Shown one piece after another: positions 28,195-36,832 of a stretch of 36,832 bases of DNA (position 1 is the stretch's first letter; each line of letters starts with the position of its first letter). The notes under the pieces are model-generated. The model was not told where the DNA came from, ran no database searches, and was given only the letters and a program-made list of their open reading frames with translations. The translations under genes and the position numbers were made by a program. Source of the stretch: a virus; IMG/VR virus record IMGVR_UViG_3300046009_011605, positions 1 through 36,832 of that record. One strand, written 5' to 3'.

Positions 28195-29412
28195 ATGAAA
28201 AAAACAGTGGCTTTGTCCATGATTGTAAAGAATGAAACACATATCATTCTTGAATGCTTGAATTCAATCTATAAGCACATAGATTATTGGGTTATCGTAG
28301 ACACGGGTTCTACAGATGGAACCCAAGATATGATCAAAAATTTCTTTGCAGAAAAAGGAATCCCGGGTGAACTCCACGAAAGACCCTGGGTAAACTTTGG
28401 TCACAATAGATCTGAAGCATTGGCACTGTCTGATGGCAAAGCAGATTATATGTGGATGATTGATGCCGACGACTTCGTAGAAGGTGATTTTAAATATCCC
28501 GCGAATATGGAAGCGGATGGCTATGCAATCCGTATGGGCAGACCAGAATTTTCATGGTGGAGAACTCAAATATACAAGTCAGGAATGGGTTGGAAATATG
28601 AAGGTGTTTTGCATGAATATGCAACATGCTCTAAACAACCAACTAATATTCAAAAAATAGAGGGTAAATATTATGTCGTCGCAAGAACAGTAGGTGGAAG
28701 AAATATTGGTGTCGATCCAATAGAAAAGTATTCAAGAGATGCAATTACCCTTGAAGAAGCATTGAAAAACGAACCAAATAATACTAGATATCAATTTTAT
28801 TTGGGTCAATCGTATTTTGATTCTCAACAATGGGAAAAGGCTATTGAAGCTTATACAAAACGAGCCCAAATGGGTGGCTGGCCAGAAGAAATTTTTTACT
28901 CCTTGCTAAGAGTGGGTGTTGCAAAAGCAATGTTAAATCGCCCGTGGGAAGAAATTCAACAGGCATTTCTTGAATGTTATAATTCCAGACCAAACAGAGC
29001 AGAACCTCTGTATCATATAGCAAGAATTTATAGAATGAATGGTAAACACGGGTTGGCATATATTTTTGCTAAAATGGCAGCTAATATACCCTATCCGAAA
29101 GAAGATATATTATTCGTTGTAGATGAGATCTATACTTTCTCTGCATTAGACGAGCTTGGATCATCCGCATTTTATGCCGGGTATGTACAAGAAGGATATG
29201 ACGCATGTAAAAAACTGATTTCTGAAAATAGAGTTCCTGATGCGCATAAAGAAAGAGTAAATAACAATATGAAGCACTATGATGCTGCCATGAGTCAAAT
29301 AAAAATGATGCAAGCTCAATATCAAGCCAAAATACAAGAAGCTAAAATCGAACAAAAATTAGAAAACAGAAAAGCGAGAAGAGCAAAAGAGAAGCTGTCT
29401 CGAAGTAGATAA
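28195..29412 (+). CDS. GT2-family glycosyltransferase with TPR-like C-terminal part
   Basis: A 405-aa protein. The N-terminal GT-A domain begins LSMIVKNE, followed by VDTGSTDGTQ (residues 37-46) and a DxD-type MIDADDF near 88-94, the nucleotide-sugar and metal site of family 2. From about residue 180 helical pairs of TPR type follow (YQFYLGQSYFDSQQWEKAIE near 201-220), then a Gln/Lys-rich tail. It has a GGAG ribosome site. It lies between regA and fibre genes, including Gly-Pro-Thr collagen-like ones, so glycosylation of virion fibres is a reasonable inference. DNA or host-glycan modification are alternatives. Confidence 0.85.
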   Translation: MKKTVALSMIVKNETHIILECLNSIYKHIDYWVIVDTGSTDGTQDMIKNFFAEKGIPGELHERPWVNFGHNRSEALALSDGKADYMWMIDADDFVEGDFKYPANMEADGYAIRMGRPEFSWWRTQIYKSGMGWKYEGVLHEYATCSKQPTNIQKIEGKYYVVARTVGGRNIGVDPIEKYSRDAITLEEALKNEPNNTRYQFYLGQSYFDSQQWEKAIEAYTKRAQMGGWPEEIFYSLLRVGVAKAMLNRPWEEIQQAFLECYNSRPNRAEPLYHIARIYRMNGKHGLAYIFAKMAANIPYPKEDILFVVDEIYTFSALDELGSSAFYAGYVQEGYDACKKLISENRVPDAHKERVNNNMKHYDAAMSQIKMMQAQYQAKIQEAKIEQKLENRKARRAKEKLSRSR

Positions 29413-29415
29413 ATA
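29408..29415 (+). promoter_or_regulatory. Late-promoter-like element (GATAAATA) overlapping a hairpin
   Basis: GATAAATA spans the end of the glycosyltransferase gene and the first 3 bases of a hairpin stem. Predicted +1 is 29421, the first base of the hairpin loop, so a late transcript would lack the 5' arm entirely. It has one mismatch to TATAAATA. Confidence 0.5.
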
Positions 29416-29433
29416 TTCCTATCAGAGGAATAT
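29413..29433 (+). promoter_or_regulatory. Hairpin hiding the ribosome binding site of the RCC1 adhesin gene
   Basis: A perfect 8-base-pair stem (ATATTCCT 29413-29420, AGGAATAT 29426-29433) with loop ATCAG. The ribosome site AGAGGA (29424-29429) lies in the loop end and 3' arm, 6 bases before the ATG at 29436. Readthrough RNA from upstream would hide the site; RNA begun at the overlapping late element would not. Confidence 0.7.
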
Positions 29434-29435
29434 AA

Positions 29436-31841
29436 ATGTCTAATAACTACGATATATCAATAAAAAGAGGTATAGGATATAAACTTCATTTTAATTATTT
29501 AAATGAAGATAATACACCAGTGGATTTATCAAACACCACTGGTGTTTTTACGGTAAAAAGGTATCCTTCCTCTAATGTCGGAACGCTAATTTGTACTCAG
29601 CAGGGAATAACTGCAACCTTCATTGCGAATGATAATAATGGATATACTTTATTTTCTGCAATAGAAGCAATAAAATTCAACACAAATGAATATGGTGTTT
29701 CTGGAAATACAGGCAGTATATTAATTAGTATACCAGAACAAATAACACATTATGTCGCAGACGGAAGATATCTGTTTAATTTAGTTTTAGGCTTTACCAC
29801 CGGAAATGTAGAATTACTTTCCGGAAGATTAGATTGCAATGATAATGTTTTTGCAGGACCTATTTTGCCAATAATAGGACCAACTGGTTCTACAGGACCT
29901 AAACCTTCAATTCGTCCGTTTGTCGTATCCTCCAGTTCTAGAGCATATGCATTACAAGAAGATGATACAATAATTTATTGGGGTAATATTGTAGCAGATA
30001 ATTTATATTCATATAGAACGGGAATCATTCCCGATGTAACAGCGGATCATATCAGAATAACTCCAAGTGGAATTATTGTGATATTGAATGAAGAGACGCC
30101 TGAAGGAGAAAACACAAATCTTAAATTTATAACACAGGATGATGGAATATATGTCGGGCAAGGTATAAGTGCAGAAGGAATGATAATCCCAAGAAGTGAA
30201 AATTTAAAAAAGATCAAAGATGTAGTTTTAACAGAAAAACATGGTGTAGCATTACAAGAAGATGGAACTGTTGTGGTTTGGGGATTAAATTGGGCTAGGA
30301 CAGAAAATGAAAACACACCAGCAGATTTTCCGATAGGAATTACATTTGAAAAATTATCAGCGGGTGCTAACCATGTACTTGGATTAAAATATGATGGAAC
30401 AGTGGTGGCATGGGGAGATGACGAATATGAACAATCCAATGTTCCTGAAGATTTGACAGATGTAGTAGAAATTTCAGCGGGTATTAATTTTAGTCTTGCA
30501 CGAAAATCAGATAATACTGTTATTTGTTGGGGTGGAGGAAATAGCGGAATATGCAATGAATATCCACTTCCAGAAGGAGCAACTTATTCTAAACTGTCTG
30601 CAGGTGATGATTATTATTTGCTTTTGAGTTCCGGTAGAACATTGACAATAATTCCACCTGACCGCCACCCGATTCCAGTAAGCACAAGAAAATTTAAAGA
30701 TATTTTTGCCGGTTATGATTTTTATGTCACGATTGAAGATGCAAATTCTACTGGAACAAATTCAAGAACAGAAAATACAATAAATGCTTTCACCACAAAT
30801 GAAGGTGAAACTTATGGAATTCCTAGTACAGGACTAACCGGAAACTTTGTAGCAATTACATCTTTCATGACGGTTGTTGGTAAAACTGGTGGAAACATTT
30901 CTATTCATTATGATACATCTGATTATCCAAACGGTGTTTTGGAGATGGATCACATACCAAATGTATCTTCTATAAAAAAGATAGCAACTGGGTTGGATAA
31001 CACTGCAATAGTTTTAGATAATAATGGCACAATTTATCCGTGGGGAAACAATAAAGAAAATCTCATCTCTATTCCATACAATGGATATACACTAACAAAA
31101 CAAATAGAAATTGGAAATCAGCACGCAATATTACTCGGAAAAGACGGTCAAGTAAGATGCATAGGAAGAAATTCTTTTGGTCAATGCGATGTTCCACAAA
31201 ATTTATCAAATGTAGCTTCAGTTTGGGCAGGTAGAAATTTCAGCGGAGTGATTAAAAATGACGGAACAATAGTTGGCTGGGGAGAAACTAGAGGTTATAT
31301 AAATTCCTCCACTGTTTTCTCAGATTCTATTTTGATGCCAAAATTAAATTCAGCAGGAATCACAGGAGCGAAGAAAGTATCTGTCGGGTTCAGTGAAATC
31401 TTTGTCCTTACAGACAGAGGAACAATCATAGGAATTACAGGGGCTTCTTGGGCAGCAGAATCAAATCAACCCGGATCCACATATGTAAATTTCTTTGCGG
31501 GTAATTTCTATACCAGCCAAGGATACACATCTGGTATCTCTTTAAGTAACATTAAACATTTATCAGATCAAAATCAAAACACCAGATATCATTTTGCAAT
31601 ATCAAATTCTGGAGTCATTTATGGTTGGGGTCATAATTCAATATCTCCTGCAAGAAATGAAATATTTGGAACACCAACGGGAGGTGCAGAGGATATTGCC
31701 GCTGGTCTTACATTTAAACATGTAGAAAAAGGACAAGGATTAATTTCTGCCATAAATGAAGATAACACCATAACAGTATGGGGAGAAATACAGGGCTATT
31801 CACTAGGCATATTACCAGAGGTATTAAAAAGTGAAGATTAA
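29436..31841 (+). CDS. RCC1-repeat adhesin with BppU-like N-terminus
   Basis: An 801-aa protein. Residues 1-150 resemble the N-terminal domain of phage baseplate upper protein (BppU), a strand-rich attachment module. A short GPTGSTGP link follows. From about residue 158 to the end, roughly ten units of the type L-x-x-D-G-T-V-x-x-W-G (VALQEDGTVVVWG, LGLKYDGTVVAWGDD, IKNDGTIVGWG, FAISNSGVIYGWG) mark RCC1-type beta-propeller repeats. The N-terminal domain would dock to the virion and the propeller would face the host. Its ribosome site is inside a hairpin with an overlapping late promoter. The fold is well supported; the ligand is unknown. Confidence 0.8.
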   Translation: MSNNYDISIKRGIGYKLHFNYLNEDNTPVDLSNTTGVFTVKRYPSSNVGTLICTQQGITATFIANDNNGYTLFSAIEAIKFNTNEYGVSGNTGSILISIPEQITHYVADGRYLFNLVLGFTTGNVELLSGRLDCNDNVFAGPILPIIGPTGSTGPKPSIRPFVVSSSSRAYALQEDDTIIYWGNIVADNLYSYRTGIIPDVTADHIRITPSGIIVILNEETPEGENTNLKFITQDDGIYVGQGISAEGMIIPRSENLKKIKDVVLTEKHGVALQEDGTVVVWGLNWARTENENTPADFPIGITFEKLSAGANHVLGLKYDGTVVAWGDDEYEQSNVPEDLTDVVEISAGINFSLARKSDNTVICWGGGNSGICNEYPLPEGATYSKLSAGDDYYLLLSSGRTLTIIPPDRHPIPVSTRKFKDIFAGYDFYVTIEDANSTGTNSRTENTINAFTTNEGETYGIPSTGLTGNFVAITSFMTVVGKTGGNISIHYDTSDYPNGVLEMDHIPNVSSIKKIATGLDNTAIVLDNNGTIYPWGNNKENLISIPYNGYTLTKQIEIGNQHAILLGKDGQVRCIGRNSFGQCDVPQNLSNVASVWAGRNFSGVIKNDGTIVGWGETRGYINSSTVFSDSILMPKLNSAGITGAKKVSVGFSEIFVLTDRGTIIGITGASWAAESNQPGSTYVNFFAGNFYTSQGYTSGISLSNIKHLSDQNQNTRYHFAISNSGVIYGWGHNSISPARNEIFGTPTGGAEDIAAGLTFKHVEKGQGLISAINEDNTITVWGEIQGYSLGILPEVLKSED

Positions 31842-31956
31842 AATAAAAGAAAAATTACTTAATATTTTATCTGTTGCAAATAAAACCATTAATGGTTATA
31901 ATGTAATATCTTTAAAAATAAAAACTGAAGCAAAAAATAAAATACTAAGAAAATGA
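31831..31956 (+). CDS. Small overlapping basic protein (41 aa), candidate
   Basis: A GTG-start frame (VKIKIKEKLLNILSV...) that overlaps the end of the RCC1 gene by 11 bases and the start of the next gene (ATGA at 31953-31956). AGAGG lies about 10 bases upstream. It fills a gap that would otherwise be 111 bases, and the large gene downstream has no ribosome site of its own, so translational coupling through this frame is plausible. Composition is Lys/Ile/Asn-rich and no family is known. It could also be chance. Confidence 0.4.
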   Translation: MKIKIKEKLLNILSVANKTINGYNVISLKIKTEAKNKILRK

Positions 31957-34634
31957 TTTCAAAATTTAAAGATTTTAATTTTCCCGAAAAGAAACAACTT
32001 TCGAACTTTATTTTAGAAAATAAAGTAGGTGAGATTGTTAGATGTAATCAATCTTATGATAAACTAGAAGAAAATGAAACTTATACTATAATATCAGAAC
32101 AGTGTTCAAATAAAATAAAAATAGAATCTGGTATTCATGAAGTAAATTTATTGGACTCATCTGGCAATAAATTTACTCTTTTTGGATCTCTCAGAAAAAT
32201 GAGAGAGATGTTTTCTGACATTCCAAGAGAAAAACAGGTTATTGCTGAAGAAAAGCAGCTAGAACCCCAAAAAGAAGTAATAAAAGAATTTATATTCCAG
32301 ATGCCTGAGCCGGGACCCGTTGGAATGCAAGGTGAACGCGGTACACCCGGTCTCAAGGGAGATAAGGGAGACCGTGGAGATGGGGGTGCCATTGGAGAAA
32401 AGGGCGACAAAGGCGATAAAGGCGATCAGGGAGAAAAAGGCGATAAGGGTGATGTTGGAGAAAAGGGAGATAAAGGCGATTCGGGGGAAAAGGGCGATAA
32501 AGGAGACAAGGGCGACGAGGGAGATAAAGGTGATCGTGGTGAAATAGGACCAAAAGGTGAAAAAGGAGATAAAGGTGATGATGGAAAACCAGGAAAAGAC
32601 GGAAATAATGGAAAAGACGGAGCAGATGGTAAAGATGGAAAACGGGGCGAAAAGGGAGAAAGAGGACCTACAGGAAAGAATGGCAAAATTGGACCTAGAG
32701 GACCGAAGGGCAAAGATGGAAAAAATGGCAAGGATAGCAAGGATGGAAAACCCGGTCCACAAGGTCCTGTAGGACCAAAAGGCGAAAAAGGAGACAAAGG
32801 AGAGCAAGGTGATACAAAAATTGATAAGGTCGAATTTCCTCTGGAGCTGAAAGACAAGACTTTAAAACTTTCAAAAAAATATCAAGATTCGATTGATCGT
32901 ACCGTTCCTGTGGGTAAGGGATATGGAGGAGAAGGCGGTGGGGGTGCTCTCCGGGTTTATGATAATGGAGTGTTGATATCCAATCAAATTGAAACCATAA
33001 ACTTCAAAGATGGTTTTAATATTGACCTGAATACACCAAAGCAGATGTCAATAACTGCAACCGCTACGGGCGGAGGTGGGGGGATCGCAGGAAGCAGCGG
33101 TGATGTCGGTGTGATGTATTTGAAGAACAACGCCACCGGAACTGTAGTTAATGTAGCAGGAACAAGAGCCGTTGTTGAAGGCGGAATGACAACAGGCATT
33201 CTCTATAATTTTGTCAAGGACACTGAAACCAACTCTCTGAAATACACAGGAGTCGGTGGAAGATTTCATGTTCTTGCCACATTCAGTTTCTTATCACAAG
33301 CACCGAATAAAACATGTGGATTTTATATTGGACACAATAAAGATATTAACTCTGGATTAAGTGCAAATGGTGATAGAATATCAGAATCTGAAATATATGT
33401 TAATTCCGGCAGTGCATCAAATCCATATGTGGCAGGCGCAATACAAACAGTATTGGATCTAAAAACAAACGATAGAGTGTTTTTCATAGTCCAGAACAAA
33501 AATGAAACCAATCTGACAATAACTGTTGAATTCTTGAAATTTACAGTGACACCGTTGATCGGTGGACCGGGAAATACGGGGAATACCGGAAATCCGGGAA
33601 TTCAAGGAAACACGGGTGCAACGGGACCCACCGGTCCTGCTGGAGAAATCCCCACGAATTATGTACAGTCAATTCGAGGCTTGACTGGAATTATTGATGT
33701 CGTGGGAACAAACGGAATAAAGGTCACAACCAGCGGGAAAACATTGACACTAAACCTGTCTGGAACTTTGTCTCAAGTAAATCTGGAAGATATTAATGAT
33801 ACAAACATAAATGAACCACAGACTGGACAGGCTCTGTTTTATGACGGAACTGATTGGGTGAATGATTTCATTGCTGGCGGAATCGGAGCAACAGGTGCAA
33901 CTGGACCCACTGGAGCCACTGGAGATCCAGGAATTCAAGGACCCACTGGGCCTAGTAGATCAGAATTTAGTATTTACGATAGATTTGAATTATATGATTT
34001 TGCAAGTCCAAGCATCGATCTTCCATTTGTTTCAACTTCTGTGGGAACATGGAACACAAATCAAAACACACAAGCAAATGCTCCTTTAAGATTTGGAATT
34101 GTAAATGTAGAAAGTGGAACGACAGCAGCAACAACAAGGCATGCATTTCAACTTTCTGGAAATGTTCTGAATTTTCCTACAGATAATAAATACACAAACA
34201 CTTATTATGGCTCACTATACACAGCGTCTAGATTGGTACTACCTTCTGCCACTAATCCATTTGTGTTTTTTAGTGGATTTATAGATTCAATATCTGGGAC
34301 TGCGACAGATGGTGTATATTTTATACACGATCATACAATTTCTGAGAATTTTTTATGTGAAACTCGAAGATTAGGTGGTGGATTTACATATATTGATTCT
34401 GGAGTGTCTTGGACAAATTTAATATGGTATGATTTTAAAATTGTAGTTCAAGGTGCATCTTCAGCTAATTTTTACATCAATGATTCTCTTGTAGGAACAA
34501 TAACAGAAGAGATTCCTAGAGGAAGTGAAGCATTTTTTATAGCAGAAGGTGTTAGAAGGACCGCAACAGGCAGTACACTATCAGTTGGATATTATATGGA
34601 TTACATTGGTCTTAACAGGAAGTATACACCATGA
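31953..34634 (+). CDS. Collagen-like fibre with charged triplets and lectin-like C-terminus
   Basis: An 893-aa modular protein. Residues 1-115 are a globular, mixed N-terminal region of unknown family. About 115-286 is a continuous collagen-like stretch dominated by GDK, GEK and GxK triplets, unlike the Gly-Pro-Thr type of the other fibres. A beta-rich domain follows (about 385-535), with a jelly-roll-like pattern. Short GNTGNPG and GATGPTG blocks, an IRGLTGIIDV/GIKV element, and a final region (about 672-893) with a concanavalin/LamG-like pattern (FELYDF, WYDFKIVV, NFYINDSLVG) complete it. This suggests a trimeric stalk with a glycan-binding tip. The start overlaps the small upstream frame, and the end overlaps the next gene by 4 bases. 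Confidence 0.82.
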   Translation: MISKFKDFNFPEKKQLSNFILENKVGEIVRCNQSYDKLEENETYTIISEQCSNKIKIESGIHEVNLLDSSGNKFTLFGSLRKMREMFSDIPREKQVIAEEKQLEPQKEVIKEFIFQMPEPGPVGMQGERGTPGLKGDKGDRGDGGAIGEKGDKGDKGDQGEKGDKGDVGEKGDKGDSGEKGDKGDKGDEGDKGDRGEIGPKGEKGDKGDDGKPGKDGNNGKDGADGKDGKRGEKGERGPTGKNGKIGPRGPKGKDGKNGKDSKDGKPGPQGPVGPKGEKGDKGEQGDTKIDKVEFPLELKDKTLKLSKKYQDSIDRTVPVGKGYGGEGGGGALRVYDNGVLISNQIETINFKDGFNIDLNTPKQMSITATATGGGGGIAGSSGDVGVMYLKNNATGTVVNVAGTRAVVEGGMTTGILYNFVKDTETNSLKYTGVGGRFHVLATFSFLSQAPNKTCGFYIGHNKDINSGLSANGDRISESEIYVNSGSASNPYVAGAIQTVLDLKTNDRVFFIVQNKNETNLTITVEFLKFTVTPLIGGPGNTGNTGNPGIQGNTGATGPTGPAGEIPTNYVQSIRGLTGIIDVVGTNGIKVTTSGKTLTLNLSGTLSQVNLEDINDTNINEPQTGQALFYDGTDWVNDFIAGGIGATGATGPTGATGDPGIQGPTGPSRSEFSIYDRFELYDFASPSIDLPFVSTSVGTWNTNQNTQANAPLRFGIVNVESGTTAATTRHAFQLSGNVLNFPTDNKYTNTYYGSLYTASRLVLPSATNPFVFFSGFIDSISGTATDGVYFIHDHTISENFLCETRRLGGGFTYIDSGVSWTNLIWYDFKIVVQGASSANFYINDSLVGTITEEIPRGSEAFFIAEGVRRTATGSTLSVGYYMDYIGLNRKYTP

Positions 34635-35005
34635 GATGGGCAATACTGAATTCTACTAATCAAGTTATAGAAATAAAAAACAATTTGAATGGAAGTGAAG
34701 AAAATTATGCAAAACTTCCTAATGGTCTTTCTTGTCAATTGGGATGGATTTATGTTGGACATGAATATAAACCTCCAACATGGACAGCATATCAATTCCT
34801 CCTCCGTCTCACACAACAAGAAAGAGCCGATATTCGTGAACGAGCAAAGACCGATCCAAATGTGGCTGACTTCTTGATGTTGTGCCAATCTGCCCAAGAA
34901 GTGATATCAAATGACCCCGTTACTGTCATGGGAATGGATTATATGGTTGCAATAGGCGTTTTTACGGAACAAAGAAAGAAGGAAATCCTTCAGATTCTTG
35001 AATAA
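34631..35005 (+). CDS. Small fibre-associated protein or assembly factor
   Basis: A 124-aa protein. An N-terminal part of short strands (MRWAILN, QVIEIKNN, LGWIYVGHEY) is followed by a helical half, TAYQFLLRLTQQERADIRER near residues 52-71 and VMGMDYMVAIGVFTEQRKKE near 99-118. This second half resembles a small domain common next to or at the ends of phage tail fibre genes as I recall it. It overlaps the preceding fibre gene by 4 bases and is followed by another collagen-like fibre gene, so an assembly or tip-capping role is inferred. Confidence 0.6.
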   Translation: MRWAILNSTNQVIEIKNNLNGSEENYAKLPNGLSCQLGWIYVGHEYKPPTWTAYQFLLRLTQQERADIRERAKTDPNVADFLMLCQSAQEVISNDPVTVMGMDYMVAIGVFTEQRKKEILQILE

Positions 35006-35008
35006 ATA
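35001..35008 (+). promoter_or_regulatory. Weak late-promoter-like element (AATAAATA)
   Basis: The element overlaps the stop codon of the previous gene. Predicted +1 at about 35014 leaves an 11-base leader that keeps the GGAG site (35014-35017) before the ATG at 35025. One mismatch to the consensus, and the stop-codon context makes chance occurrence possible. Confidence 0.35.
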
Positions 35009-35024
35009 AAGCAGGAGAATATAA

Positions 35025-36832
<1,808 letters not shown>

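Noticed and set aside
32135-32857. Several overlapping frames on both strands in the GDK/GEK region
   Set aside because: They result from the repetitive purine-rich collagen-like coding sequence; only the 893-aa frame has sensible boundaries.

Overview
The window is about 37 kb of a T4-superfamily myovirus (tailed phage, order Pantevenvirales). It is AT-rich and gene-dense, and every convincing gene lies on the + strand. Recognition rests on T4 core genes in T4-like order, with family motifs read directly from the translations. The reduced tail sheath (453 aa) and several genes of a kind I associate with marine or uncultured T4-like phages suggest an environmental relative rather than an enterobacterial T-even. 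The host cannot be named from this sequence. No tRNA, IS element, integrase or CRISPR array was seen, and no gene-free stretch exceeds about 135 bases.

Layout. (1) 2-3125: where T4 has gp12/wac, a cysteine-rich protein cut by the left edge, an Lcl/DUF1566-type protein and a small CxC-rich protein. (2) 3142-14569: the head, neck and packaging block in order gp13, gp14, gp16, gp17, gp18, gp19, gp20, a 146-aa protein, an acidic gp67-like core protein, gp21, gp22, gp23, closed by a strong intrinsic terminator. (3) 14638-22530: a second tail-tube-fold protein, UvsY, UvsW, an Sm-like protein, a probable capsid-internal GNAT protein, the late sigma factor gp55, gp47, a SET-domain protein and gp46. 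(4) 22545-25739: a collagen-like fibre gene and two small genes set between gp46 and gp45. (5) 25711-28179: the clamp and clamp-loader operon gp45-gp44-gp62-RegA. (6) 28195-36832: a glycosyltransferase, an RCC1-propeller adhesin, two further collagen-like fibre genes (the last cut by the right edge) and two small genes.

How it works together. gp17/gp16 pump DNA through portal gp20 into a head built from gp23 on a gp22/gp67 core and matured by protease gp21. gp13/gp14 close the neck, and gp18/gp19 form the tail. UvsY, UvsW and gp46/47 drive recombination. gp45, with gp44/62, is the sliding clamp and, with gp55, the expected activator of late transcription. In keeping with this, T4-type late promoter elements (NATAAATA) lie in front of many structural and fibre genes, while gp55 itself has a host-type promoter. 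The adhesin modules at both ends are the variable host-recognition part.

Most interesting points: a ribosome-site-sequestering hairpin overlapped by a late promoter before the RCC1 adhesin; three genes with a late promoter placed so that transcripts should be leaderless; a GNAT protein with a T4 internal-protein-like capsid-targeting leader; a SET-domain gene between gp47 and gp46; and Gly-Pro-Thr collagen fibres encoded close to a glycosyltransferase.
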